The notes under the pieces were generated by a model that worked only from the letters and a program-made list of their open reading frames with translations, was not told the origin of the DNA and made no database searches. Shown here in pieces: positions 1-12,964 of a stretch of 64,000 bases of DNA (positions are counted from its first letter, which is position 1; each line of letters starts with the position of its first letter). Source of the DNA: Chimonanthus salicifolius (lineage: Eukaryota > Streptophyta > Magnoliopsida > Laurales > Calycanthaceae). The translations under genes and the position numbers were made by a program. The DNA is taken from the NCBI GenBank assembly GCA_013350335.1, contig CM023540.1:25585175-25649174 (forward strand), given 5' to 3'.

Positions 1-467
1 AGGTACACAATTTATCTCTCACAATTACTTTGTAAATGTGGAGATTCCTTTCCAGGGGAAGATGATAAGAGGGTAGATCCTCTTAGAAAGACCACATTAT
101 AACTCTATATGTGGTGTATACATGGTTCCCAAATGAACCACTTTCCCAAATTTTTATACTCGGCAGATGAATTATAGGCATCTTGTAACAAATAGGAAGG
201 TGCCTATATAATTAAAATAATGCAATTTATGTCACGGGGGATTCAGGCATTCTCTTCCCACTGACCTGTGTTCTGAACCACTTTCCTTTTCTTGACGTCC
301 AAGATATATGAACATACCAAAGCCTCAATTATATCAGTCTCTGTCAACGATGGCAAGGCCCTGATCCGTCATCTCCTACGACTGCAGGGTGAAACGCAAG
401 CACTCTTGATGGTCCTTGGATCAGCAGAACATCAACATTTAATTGCCATCTTAGATTTATCAGATTG
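1..467. other. 3' flank of ARF copy A
   Basis: DNA beyond the ARF stop codon; it probably includes the 3' UTR on the minus strand. I see no other gene. It aligns with 30793-31259 with a few substitutions, and the match starts at the very first base of the window, so the duplicated block probably continues to the left. Confidence 0.6.
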
Positions 468-3400
468 TTATCGGTCAAAAGTGGCAGCTGAGTTATCGTC
501 ATAGTGACCTTTCCATGCATTGCCACTATCAGATGCACTGCATGCTTGGTTCTGTATGGGAATGTTCACAAGATCGCCATCAAAACTCATCTGTTGAACT
601 TCTGCCGCAGACAGGATCTTGATGCTTTGTACACAGCTAACAAATTCCCTGATAATAGAATGAAAGGAAATGGTTAGCAAATGTACAACAATGAGAAAAA
701 ACCAAAAATAGGATCCAGTGGTTTAAGAAAATATGACACTGGGGCTTGATTTGAAATTGAATGCAGTCTACTGCATCACCTGATTCCAAATTTATTAGAG
801 TGGATTTGAGTCAAGGCTCATCTAGTTCTTAAGTATGGGAAAGGAGACTTACTCCCAAGGGTCATCTCCAACAAGGAGAATGTCATTTTCATGATCCACA
901 TAGACCAGTTTCCACTCAGTCCTCTGAGGATCTTCCAGCTGCCCTTCAATCCCAAACATGCGTGCAAGGTCATGCCTGAGCTCATCATACCCCCGGTATT
1001 GTGTAACATCTATAGACCTTCCCACCGAGCCACGCTTTTGAACCTTTAAGGTCCAAACGGAAAAGCAACCCATATATGAACGTCAGAAGCAAACCAAGAA
1101 ATGAAAAATGCATAGAATATCAGACAACTGAAGTGGTCAGTAAAAGGACTATCAAGCAATTCAAGTTACAAAAGAAAGAGCAGATCCATGAGAGGTTGAG
1201 TAGATGAGTGCAATAACTAAATATTAATCTGTTCATTAAGGTGCCTTCTTCACAATCATCATTGTCCCAGGGGTAGGCTTTTTGAGTTTACTCTTCCATT
1301 CCACCATGTGATAAACCATATCCTCCATCACTTCACAATCTACCATGTCCTTCGTCCCTTCCCTTTTAAACTCTTCAATAATGTATATTTGAAAGTATAT
1401 CATTAGTCACGAAGGCACCTTCTCTGGCCTCCACTTCAGCTTCATAGGCACTTCACTGTTATCCTCATAATGTGGAAAAGGGTATTATATTACTTATTGA
1501 TTTCCATTGCACTTCAATGAGTTGTGAAGCTTCACAGTACGGTCATCTGGCTTTCACTTCTTCGGAACCAACCAATGGACACCCCAAAAAAAGGAGCTTA
1601 GCCTGAGGATACATTTGAGAGACATTTGCTGATTGAATGCCAAGGATATAAGCAACTCTATGCCCTCCCCCCCCCCCTCTCTCTCCTCCCCCTTCCTCCC
1701 CACCCAAACCAACCAAAAAGAAAACCAAAATCACCACACAATCCAATCCATTCAATTCTTTATATGCTGCTCCAATCCATACAAGGGATTAGGGGCACCA
1801 TACTCAAGCAGTGTTGGATTATGGCTCATCGATGGTTGTACATAGCAGATGAACTGTCTTGATCTCATAAATGTGTTCCGTGTGTGTGTGCGTGATCGAC
1901 CAAATTGTATCTTTATTAATAAATGGGAAAGCATCATTCTGGAAAAAAAAAAAAAAAAACCACTAATGGGAAAGCAAGGCTAGAAGCAGTTTCAAGTTAC
2001 AACCAAATTGCCTACTGAACAATCTCTCTCTCTCTAAAATGACCTCTGAATAGGGGAGGTTTGGAGATTGGCACCATTATCTTTCCTTGTTTTCCATTAG
2101 TTGGGCCTAGCCTAAATCCTTTAGGGACCTTCTCTTGTAATGGGGTGCAGGTGCCTTTACAAAGTGAAGCCATATTCTCTGGAAACTGGTGCCTTTGGCT
2201 ATAGCTTGGTTCATTTGGCTTCAACACAACAAACGAAGTTATGAGGATCAAGTATTGCCCATGGAAGTGGTGTAGAAGAGAATCAAATCTAACATTACTC
2301 AGTGTGCACTGCTTATGGATGCTATCATTGGAGTTTCTCCTAACCATCTAGTACAGCTGGTCAGTGTTATCTTGAAGGAAAGTAATTTTATCGAATTTTC
2401 TTTTATTTGACCTGCTATTGTGTTTGATTTTGTTATGCTTTCTGGGACCAACTTCTTGCTGGGCCTGAAAACATTATACTCACTTTTTATCAATCAAGTT
2501 TCATGTTACTGCTCAAAAAAAAGGGGCTAAAGGGTAAAAAATGTTCAAACTTGTATTCATTTTTTTTTTTTGGGAAAAAATAAAACCTGGAAGGAGAATG
2601 GAGAAAAGTGGCAAACCTTCGTGAATGTCCGCATACGCTGAGGCTGGTTGGACCATAAACCTCTGTTTAGAACACCACTCTCATTGACAACAGCATCACT
2701 GGAACATCCAGGCTTAAATGATATGTCAGGCACCCCAAAGGACTGAGAACTGATTGCTGCTGTTGACAACTCTGTCTCAATATCTCTTTGATTACTATAA
2801 CCAAACACCATATTTTGAAGATCCTTCCCAGAGCCAAAGCTCCTTGACAACAAAGTATCAGGAGTCGAACCATCAATGTTAATGCCAAAGAGCAGATTAT
2901 TTCGTGGGTCTGCTTGAACTTCACCATCCAAACAAAACGATGGCAGAACACTACCATCCAAACAAAATGAAGTTGCAGATGAGGAAACATCCAAGTGGTC
3001 AGTGACGACACTATGGTTGGCAAGTTGTTGTTCTTTTGCCATGGGAAGCTCATTCTTGACCTGGACAATGGGCTTGCTCTGAATATTTTGCAGTAAATCA
3101 TTCAATGGTGGAACTGTTGTCATGTCTCCTCTCATGATAGTTGGACTTTGATGGCTTCTGCTCAACAAGCATGATGGAGAAGCATTGCAGTTATTGGTAG
3201 AAGGTGATGTTGAACATGATGGCGCATCTCCTTCAATGAACCCAGAGTGAGATTTTATAGGTCCTGTTATATGATTTGAAGAAACCTGATGTGACTGGTT
3301 GAGTGCAGATGGAGAGATCTGACTACTGCCAAGCTGCTGATGCAGCTGTTGCTTTTGTTGAAATTGTTGATTGCATTGTTGGTTTTGTTGCTGCTGTGGC

Positions 3401-6400
3401 TGCTGAGGCTGCAAATGTGGGCTGATTTGGGCAAACAATTGTTGCTGATGCTGCTGCAATTTCTGAAGCATTTGCATCTGAAGGTGCTGTTGGGATACTG
3501 GCGACTGTTGCAGTTGTTGCTGCCTCTGCAGGAGACTCTGTTCTTGCTGTTGCAGTTGCTGCTGCTGCTGTTGCTGCTGTGGTTGCAATTGTTGCTCCCC
3601 TTGTTGCTGGAACTGCAAGTTTTGCTGTAATATTGTTTGTTGGAGAGAAACCTCATTATGCTGATGGTTTTGTTGGATTTGAGAGAGTGGTGTTGGAAAA
3701 TGTTGTGGCTGAATCTGAGAGTGCATGAGAGGCGGTTGCATTGGTTGGTTAGCTACCTGGCTTTGAGGCAATAGTGGGTTTATGAAAGATTTATGTTGCT
3801 TCTGTTGCTGCTGATCAACAATGCCTGGAGTAACAAGAGAAGCTTGTGATTGCTGCCGAGGCTGTTGTTGTGGTTGTTGCTGGTGAGGCTGTTGTGGTGG
3901 TGGCAGCTGCTGCTGCAAAATTTGTTGTGGTGGTTGCCGCTGTAGTTGTTGGGGCCAAGTAAGTGATGGTGGCTGAAATTGATCAGTTTGATGTGTTGCT
4001 TTGGGAGTGTTGAACTGTAAATTGGGTACTTCTAAGGTGTTATTCTGAAAATTCAGTATCTTAGATGGGTCAGCAGTGCAATGGTTATTCTGCAGAGCTG
4101 AAGTGACCGTGGACGTTAAGTATCCTGGCTGTGCCACTGAGTTAAGCAACTGAGAATTTTGATGCATGTTCATCCACTGGACAAGACTGAAGCCTGGGAA
4201 AATAGGACTTTGGGTATCCTTGATGCCAAATTCATCACCAAACCATGGCATTGCCCGTTTGAAGGCATTTTCTACTTCAGACTCATCATCTGCAAAGTCA
4301 TTCCTATGGACATGTAAGTGACTTTGAAACCAGAATTTCGAATCAAATTTTCACAAAAAACCAAAAGTAGTTCCATTTTAGTCTGACGCACACAAGTGAG
4401 AAGCAATGGGTATCAGACACAGACCAATGAAAAACATGCTGAGAGCATCCATGCAATTGTATGAGAACTCAAGAATGCCAATGGATGTTCTGCTTATGAC
4501 CTGACAAATTCTAAATAATAGTAGTAGTTTCTGGTAATAGAGGTAACAACACTGCCACCAACAACAATAATAATCCACAATTTGTCATTCGCAACATTAT
4601 CCACCATCAGATCTATACATTAGCCCATTTAAAGAGGTCAGCTTTGTGAGCTCCAACTTTCTACTGACCATTATATGCGTGATTAAAATGATCTGATGCT
4701 AGCCTCCATTTTCCCATGCAACCCACCATTTTTTTAATTCCAACCCCTCAGATCTAAACCTCTTCTGAACTATCAATGATACAAAATTCTACTCAACTGG
4801 AAATTCTACTCAACTGTAGTTGGACCCATTGTTGGATTGTTAGAAATTTTACACTTTTTTCATGAGAACTATTGCCAGGTCTACAGATGATTTGTTCCAC
4901 CGTTTTTGAGTGGTAAACCAATGATCAATCCAATGGTCACCCCGACTCCAATCTGAGTGAAATTGAGCAACTGATAATTCATTGGGGATAGGTTTAATGT
5001 CGTTCAGATTTACAGATTGTGGACCCAGGGGTAGAGGGGGGATGGTATCATAACCACCATATGTGTAATAGGGAATGAAAAGATCATTAGTTAATTCAGG
5101 GTGGAAAATTTAAGCTCCATTCCTTTATCATGGTCATGGTCAGCCTCATCAAATGAATTTGCAGGCAATGGAGTTGGATTTGCAGAGATGGGTGGATATC
5201 TTAGTTATGATGTAGTCTTCAAAGTGATAGTTGTTACATACTTTGCCGTCCCCGACGTGCCAGCCCAAATCGTCATTAGGCTTAACGTTTCTATGTACAT
5301 TTCTTTTCTCCCTTGATAAAAGCTGCACCATTATCTCTAATTTTTTTTCTTAAAAGAAAGGCCATGGGTTGCACATGTGTATGTGTGTTATATGATCCTC
5401 CACATGAGAGAGCAAGGTAATATACCATTCAAACTTTTCCTATGGGCCCAAATAGGACCATGTGGATGAGTTGGGTGGAATGATCTATGCTTCAATATGG
5501 GGGCCATAAAGTTTGGATCATATAAAAATATATTCAATTCAACTTAGGAGGGGTTTTAATTCAACGGTGTGGTCAACTTGGAACAAGGTCAAACCGGGTA
5601 AGGATCCAATTTAAGGGAGATGGGTGCCATTTTGAGCATTGTGTGGGGTATTACCCATACTCCTAAGCTTGGGGGTCATTTGTATGTGTATTATCATCAT
5701 CACATCCATCAGGTCTCAACCACCTTTTCAAAACTCTAATATTGCAAGGACAATTCAATGTAGGCAGTGTGCACGTATTGGACACCTGCGAGTCCAAACA
5801 ATCATTTTTTATGTGTAAAAATCTATGTCCCTGACATATCGATGGCATTTCCCTGCTGTATCCATGCCATGTCCGGGCATCATACCTCAAGTCTATTAAA
5901 AATCATGTTCTTGATACTCCAAAGTCCTGCTTGTCGTCGTCATCACACCTATCAGAAATCTTTTTCAATCTCTTCCATTCTCACAATTCCTACTTGTTTT
6001 TTTTTTTCTTTTTTCTTTTTGAATTTATTTTCATTGTATTAGACTGTTTTTGTCTTCTATGTACATGCATAGACATCTTAAATGGCATTCCTTGATCTTT
6101 TATTTCTATTAGGTCAATCTTTAAATTTCCTCTAATATATTCCTTTCAAATGTATCTCTTCTACATACGTTGACCGCCGACATCACTGCAATCATACTTT
6201 GATTTGGTGAATTGTTTCCAAGGGCCATCTACCTCTCCTATACCCTTTCTACCCAAAATGGTCCCTTGTCCTATCTGCCAATAAGCACATGATGAAATAC
6301 CAATATGTGGCAAGGTTCTGCCACAACAGCTTTACTTTCTTACCTCTTATATATGTTTTTATACGAGCAACAAAAGAACACAAGGTCAAGCAATGTTTGT

Positions 6401-8534
6401 TTAACAGGCTTATGGTGTTACAAAAGTAGACATTACTAACACATTTTTTTATTGTATAGAAATAAATCAAGGATCTTAAGACAGTAAATGGTTAGAAACA
6501 AAGAAATTCATGCATATATGCTACTCATGCAGCGTACAACAACAAATGGATTAAGTCAAATGGAAAAAGAAATATGATAGAAGGGTAAGAAAACAACGGG
6601 AAAAAAAATGAAGGTATAATATTTCAATAGCAAAACATGGTATACCTGGCATCCCTGGCTGTCTGCTTAACTTAGGCCTGAAAAATGGAGGAGGACAAAG
6701 ATAGAAAGGAGTTGCTACAGGCTCAATCTCCCATATAGAAACTCGATTTTGTCGTTCACCTGACGTTGATTCATCCCATCCAACCTGTTCAGCATTTAAA
6801 ACTGATGACTATAGTAGATACTAGAGTGTGTTATAATGTTTTTGAAATGAAAATACATTTGACAAATACCAACTATTTACTATTTGAGGTGTGCAAGTTC
6901 TCATTGATGCTCACATACACCTCAAACCTAGATGTTTAGTAATCTTCTACACATTGGAAACTGAAAGTGGATCTGTTTCCACAGGATGAATGTGCCAGGG
7001 TGATACAAGTACGGAATTCAAGCTGTCCATTGGACATCATCATCAATTAGAAAAGGACCATCAGATGAGTATGGTATAGAAAGAATAAGATAGACGAATA
7101 ACAAAACATTCTTGGCTGATGGCATATTTTGCTATGAGTCAGCAACATTGATCTCAACAAACCTCTCAAAAGTAACTTAATATTATATAATCCATAAGAC
7201 GATAATCCAAGTTTACCTGAAGCTTGCGCCATTCTGAATTCTTCCATCGCACAGGATCAAGATCGCTTATTCCAGTAATTGTGCCCATGTATCTACGAAC
7301 TCCTGACTCCTCTGTCTCAAACATCATCCTGAAACGCATGCCGAGAGACACCTGGGTGTACATTGCTTTATTGTACTTTGCCAAGGGAACGACAAATTCA
7401 GAAGGGCTTGCCCTGTTAAATCAGAGTAAGTTCTGTTAAACTATATTCCCATAAGTTATCATGATAATTTGGGGTGCCATATCATATGCTTACAACAATC
7501 AAAATTTTACATTCAACCACCACTGGTAAAGTTAGGACCCGCCTGTCATTAATCTAATATGTTCATCTAGTGGACCCATAATGGACGGACCATTCTATAT
7601 AGAACACTGACATGTTGGATGATTAAAGGTATGTGATTAAGAACTTCCAAATGAATGGCCATGGCCAGTCAGAAATCTAATGTTTACATAAGTGACTGGT
7701 TAAGATTGATGGATGTGATAGGATTTTAGGGATCTTTCATCAGTGGTAGCATCCATCATATGAATGATTTGGATCACCAAAAATTGGCCTTGCATGTTTG
7801 TTTCAAAGGCTGAGCTAAAATGTAATTGATCAATACATTAAAGAAAATAAAAAATTTAAAATCATGAAGTAGCACCTTGGATTGTAAAATATGGTAAATG
7901 GGCTGTTATTTGCAGCAGCATGGGCAGCAGCAGCAAGAATTCCAATATGCATGCTATCACTGGATAAAACTGAAGAAGAAAGAGGTGGTTGCTGTCTGTT
8001 AGGACGTCTTATACCCAATAGAAGCTGTGACTTCTCATCACTGCACAGACAAGAAAATTATCCAAGATGCATTTCTCGTAGATGAAGAAATTTTCAAACA
8101 AATTTTACCTATCAGGCCATGTTGCCTACCGTATAAAAAGGACAGAATCACCAGCAGAGAGTCTCTTTGTGCTAACAAATACACTCCAGCCAGTAGTAAG
8201 CAGATGCCGTTTTGGTTGACCTGAAATTTGTTCAAATGAAAAAAGTGGATTATTCACCATCACTGTAAGTAGCTGTTAAATAAAACCAGGAAAAAAAGCA
8301 TGAATTTTCCTCTTTGATATTTGCAGCATACATTTGAGTGTTTAAAACAAAAAATAATGAAGGAAAAGATTTTGCCCCTGCAGCTATACTTTGTTTGATT
8401 CAATCTACCAAAAGATTTATATAGTTCATTTCTACATGTATGAAGGTTTAGAAATCAGCAGTCTATCTATTTCCTTCCCATTTTAAAAACCACTGATGGA
8501 ACTCTGGCCAGAAAACAAGTCAGACAACTATCAA

Positions 8535-8581
<47 letters not shown>

Positions 8582-10169
8582 CGATAAAGAAGGATTTTAT
8601 TAACAGTCAAAAAAGACAACAAAACAAGGGAACATTATTGCATACCACGATAGATATGTCGGAATGTCCATGAAACATCATGCAAATCTCTTGCTACCAG
8701 CTCCTGAGCAGGCGGTTGCATTGAAAAATCCTACAAATATCGCTTTTCTTATAAGCATTACAGTAAATAGAAAAAATAAAAATGTAGCATCATATGGTTT
8801 TTAAAAGTTGGGAGTATTTCACATACTAAAGGTGGGAAGATTTTCTCAGCTGCCCGACGTGGCACAGAAAATCCACCATGAGTGCTTGTGTCACTAGCCG
8901 TAAGTGTTTTACAGAAGAACTCAGCTGGTTGCTTGCTTTGCTTTAGGCTCAAATCAGATGCCAGCAATGCTTCTTTTTCGTACTAAGACGAGCAAAGGGG
9001 AAAAAAAATAAGATGCAGAAGAAAAATAAGGGGGGAAGGAAAAACTCATAAAAATATGGACATTAATAGATGGCTAAGGAAAAAAACTAAATGGAAGTTG
9101 ATGGCCCACTTTAGTTACCGGTTGTAGGGTCATCTGTGCATAAACTTCATCTGTTTCAGTATCGGACTGATTGAAACAAAGAGTCAGTGTCTATAGAAAA
9201 CAGAGGAGTCATACAATAGAGTTGTATAGAAGCATCCATACATGAAGTGTGACATCATGGAGCACGCATATCAGCTTTGAAGGAAGTGTTGGATAGCTAG
9301 GGATGCTATCATTCTCCTTATGCATCGAAGCCGCAACCTGCGATCGTAATATTAAAGAAGAGTTCTGTAAGAAGCTAGTACTTCAGAAACTGATTCCATT
9401 TCAATTTAAAAGGGGAAATAACCAACCTGTTCACTGTGACCTTGTGGGAAGTAAACCACAAGACTACCTACTGGAGGCAAAGACACCAGCGGTCCAGCGC
9501 AAGCATGCCATAACTCTGAATTGATACTTCTTTTCTCATCTGTTTCAAAATTGACACTACCATCAATTGGTAAAGCTCTAAACCCTTATGCCACATTACA
9601 GCATTCCTGTACTGAGGAGCAAAGAGAAGGAGAATGCTCCTTGCTTGCAAGGTACACTTCTTTATGGTGTAAATTATGACTGAATTCAAAGATATATGGA
9701 TCCTTCTTCTAACATTTTTTCTACTTATATGACAAGATATCAATGTTAAAGTGACCCTCATTTCTCAGGAATGAAGGACAAGAACACAATTCGCATTCGC
9801 GAATAGTGATGGATAATTCCAATTGTCGATGCTCTGCTATGAAGTCGGACTCAAGAAGAAGAAGAGTCTTCACAGAACTCACAGAAAAAACAATTGTCTG
9901 TGAAGAAACCAACATCCAACAGAAATACACGCCGTATATAAATTAGAGGAAACCCATTAAAAGATGAGTTTTTTTTTTAGAAAAGTCTGCTAGAACTTAA
10001 CACGAAATTAAAACTCTGCAGATTAAGTAAAACCCATCAGAATAAGGTAAGGAAAATATCAACTGAGTCAACAAAACAAGACTTGAAATACATCCAATTA
10101 CAAGAAGCTTAAAAACCCCATACCTTGTCCCAAACTCGGCAAGAAACCGTTGGCTAAGGTAGCCTTCAT
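468..10169 (-). CDS. ARF7/ARF19: Auxin response factor, ARF7/ARF19 type (copy A, complete)
   Basis: Class A (activating) auxin response factor; it binds auxin response elements and is held in check by Aux/IAA proteins in the nucleus. I assembled 13 coding exons: 10169-10124, 9539-9427, 9337-9242, 9166-9110, 8982-8827, 8730-8646, 8220-8130, 8040-7876, 7412-7217, 6784-6646, 4289-2617, 1043-853, 648-468. They sum to 3189 nt (1062 aa plus TAA), with GT/AG borders and phases that close. The start [12 protein letters not shown] matches the family N-terminus. Residues 24-31 read ELWHACAG; the B3 domain begins near 125 with the intact [15 protein letters not shown] block; an ARF domain spans about 250-335. 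Residues 395-930 are a Gln-rich middle with [10 protein letters not shown]1 runs from 940 with the acidic [17 protein letters not shown] motif at 989-1005. The C-terminus ([15 protein letters not shown]) and length fit ARF7/ARF19 rather than ARF5, ARF6 or ARF8. Compared with copy B: Ser86, Phe142, Thr466, Gln954. Confidence 0.95.
1667..1677. repeat. Poly-C run in ARF intron 11 (copy A, 11 C)
   Basis: C homopolymer in an intron of ARF copy A, followed by CT-rich sequence. The matching run in copy B (32459-32481) has 23 C, so its length is unreliable or polymorphic. Confidence 0.9.
2050..2522 (+). mobile_element. 5'-truncated LINE remnant in ARF intron 11 (copy A)
   Basis: On the plus strand, opposite to the ARF gene, the reading frame from 2204 gives a stretch like the C-terminal tail of plant LINE ORF2 proteins ([14 protein letters not shown], then a TAG in place of the usual Trp, then KRIKSN). 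A 3' tail follows with TTTTATCAATCAAGTTTC and a short poly(A) at 2513-2522. It is a dead fragment; the left limit is approximate. Confidence 0.6.
8539..8578. repeat. (TC)20 microsatellite in ARF intron 6 (copy A)
   Basis: Perfect TC dinucleotide repeat, GA on the gene strand. Copy B has 27 units at the same place, so it could serve as an allele marker. Confidence 0.95.
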
Positions 10170-10223
10170 CTTCTTCGAATCCCACCAACAGCTACCAAGA
10201 AATATATATCCTACACCAGCTTC

Positions 10224-10247
10224 TCAATTGTAGAAATTTCCAATCAT
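10224..10247 (-). other. Short upstream ORF before ARF copy A
   Basis: On the gene strand, an ATG 78 nt before the main ATG opens a 7-codon reading frame (MIGNFYN, then TGA) that closes 54 nt before the main start. If the transcript begins upstream of it, as is common for the long leaders of ARF genes, it could reduce translation of the main frame. The transcription start is not visible, so this is inference. The corresponding stretch in copy B also encodes it. Confidence 0.4.
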
Positions 10248-12964
10248 TCTCTTCTTTTCTGATTTCTCTCCCTGATTCAGCGAATTTCAGCCGTTTAAGG
10301 GAAGTCACAGCTGGTGACTCCGCCACAACTCATAAGGGTCAGTCTAACGCCGTCCCGTTACCTCCAAAAGCAAGTTACAGCAGCCAAAGCTGTTAACGAC
10401 GACAGGCGAAGAAAAATTTTCAACTGGGTTTCCCTTGTTTCACTGACAAATAGAATTCTAGAATCCAGAGACGGGGAAAAGCTCTTCTCTTCCTCTGTCT
10501 GGTTGGAGCTTTAGCTTCTTTTACAGGGGAACTGCTGCAGGATTGTCGTGTCTGCTTAACTGCCCTCGTTGGAATCCCTTTTTACGAGAATACCCCTCAA
10601 CGTCCACTGTAAGAAGATTAGTCGGAAAATGACAGTCTATCTATCCATTCCATTTCTGCTCCGAATCAGACGTCAAAACAGTCCGTTCCCAGTTGAAAGC
10701 AGAAGAACTTCAGCTTTTTTCGTCGCAGACAACTGTCTTGCCGGAACCCGGTGGGTGTTAGCCGGGATGTGACGCAAGAAGAGGATGTCGTCGCCGGAAA
10801 TCTGACGGATTTGGGCGACAGAAGGATGAGGGGTGGTATGGCGAGGAGCCGACAAGAAAGTGACTGGAAAAGGCTAGAAAAAGAAGGCGTGCTTCTCTCT
10901 TCTCAGACAAACTCCATCTTTCAAATTCCTCTCGAATTCATACCAAATTCACAATTCTCTCTTTATTATTCTCTTGTGGAGTAAAAAGAGACATGCGTAT
11001 TGCGTTTTTTTCTGGCGCAGAAAAGGGAAGCTCCCACATTTGTGTGACATTGTTTATATTTTTTAGATAAATTATTATAAACTATTGCTTTAGATAATTC
11101 CATTCTCCACATCAAACGTTAATTAAATGACTGAATATCAAAGCAACTCTTATTCCTTGAAGAAGGATTAAGTTAATTTTTATTTTAAGATAAGTTTATT
11201 TGAATCTAAAGTCTTCATACTTACTTTCATGATTTTGATGATTTCATTTTCTCTTTGATGAAGTAGAAAAAACATATATTCATTTTATGCTTAAAATTTA
11301 ATAAATAGTTTAAATTATTAAAAAATAGACTCCACATCACATGCTCCAAAGATTGATTAGTCAAGGCTAAAAAATAAACCCCACATGACACAAATAGAGT
11401 CATTTGAAGTCAGCCTCACAGTTAGAGTGGCAGAATAACATTATTTCTCTTAAATGTAAATATAAGAACCAAAAGTAAATATCATTAGCATCATCGTAGA
11501 TAAATTTTATCTTATACATCTTATTATGATAGATGGTGACCTGCAAATTTATGAATAACTGAGATTTTAGATGTAGTGATTTTTGCACCACCACTTTTTA
11601 TCGGTGCACTACTTTTTAAAAGAAATTATAATTTTATCTATACTTTTTTTTTCTCTTTTTTAAAAATTGAATTTTAGTTAAAGGTAGTGCACCAAAGATC
11701 ACTACCCAATTTTAGGTCTACTCATTTATTACCAAAAAAAAAAATATTTAGAGACAGAGAATGAGAGACTAACATGCATTTAATGCCGAGAGGGGAACAT
11801 ATTGCAATCTGCATTGCTATGTTCTCTCAAATCTTAATTTTAGTAACTTTTGAAAGTATGGGATGTCCACAAGAAGAGGGTGGCCTAATACCAATTTTCC
11901 AAAAAATTCTATTCCTCTTTCCTGAATTGAGAAATGAGAATTATGTTCCTTCAAAGAGACCTCGTCCACTCAACCAAAAACATGTTGGGTAATTTTGGAA
12001 GGATGAAATTTATCACATTTGCATGACTGTAGCAATGTTTTTGAAATTTTTAAAAAATAAAAATTATACTTATAATTTTTTTCTTTTTTTCCAAAGTAAA
12101 GTGCTTTCAACGTCGCTTTATTAATAATGCCTAATCATGTTTCATGGTGCTTGTGGGAAGTATTAAGAATTCGAAATTTTACCTATAATCACTATAAAGT
12201 GGAGTCGATAAACAAAAGTTTCTCTATTATTAGTATTTTTCAGTGAAGTACTCTTGAGTCTTGATATTCTTTTCAAATACATCGCAAAGGGGTTTTTCTT
12301 TAGTATTTTGATATATTTATTTTTTTAAAAATAATTAAAAAATAAGATTTAAACATGATCACCAACATGCGATAAGCTTATAGGTCCCTTTTCTAGCCTA
12401 ACTAGACTTCCAATATTTTGAAGCTTTTAAATAGTCACAATTATAGTAAAGGAATATGCTTTTTATACATATAAAAGATAAGAGCCAAGGACATGATTTC
12501 TTCACCTCATTTGCGTGATTGTGATCTCTAACTAAAAGAACCAGTTGAAGTCATATAGATCATGTTAGATGAGTAGTAATTCGACATGGCCAAATATCAA
12601 CAATATATTGGTGATTATTGTTCGTATCAATTCAAAAAATATATTTTAAAAAAAAAAAAGAAATATAATATATTAGTGATATATCGACGATATCTCAATC
12701 CAATACAATTGTAACGTAACTAAAATTGATCATATAGGATAAATATCGGCTAAAACATTCCGTATTGTTGAAATGGTCAATATTCTTTGAGATCTTGCAG
12801 TGTGGTCATAAACTAAGAAAAAACAATTTTTCAAGAGATTGAGATAATTATGAGGATGGTTGTTTTATTGTCGTATAACATATGTGAAGGACTATATAAC
12901 TAGAAAAATAAAAATACGTTTTGTATAATTTTGCAATAGGAATTATAAAAGTTAATGATTCATT

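Noticed and set aside
3340..3630. Leu-rich 96-residue frame on the plus strand (also at 34137-34427)
   Set aside because: It is the antisense shadow of the Gln-rich ARF exon: CAG/CAA codons read backwards give CTG/TTG Leu codons.
3267..3656. Ser/Asn/Cys-rich 129-residue frame on the minus strand (also at 34064-34453)
   Set aside because: A frame-shifted reading of the same Gln-rich exon; the real frame is the ARF protein.
9119..9166. Shorter exon 4 of ARF copy A ending at CCG before GTAACT
   Set aside because: That donor would drop the conserved V-x-K after LQP; the donor nine bases downstream (AAA then GTGGGC) restores LQPVTKYEKEALL in frame.
468..10169. Assignment of the ARF to ARF5/MONOPTEROS or ARF6/ARF8
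   Set aside because: The long Gln-rich middle and the [32 protein letters not shown] and [15 protein letters not shown] blocks are those of ARF7/ARF19; ARF5 and ARF6/8 differ in the middle region and tail.
10988..10993. GAGACA (TGTCTC on the gene strand) upstream of ARF copy A, and at 41781-41786 in copy B, as an auxin response element
   Set aside because: A single hexamer is expected by chance every few kb, and no paired or composite element lies nearby, so it does not support auxin autoregulation.
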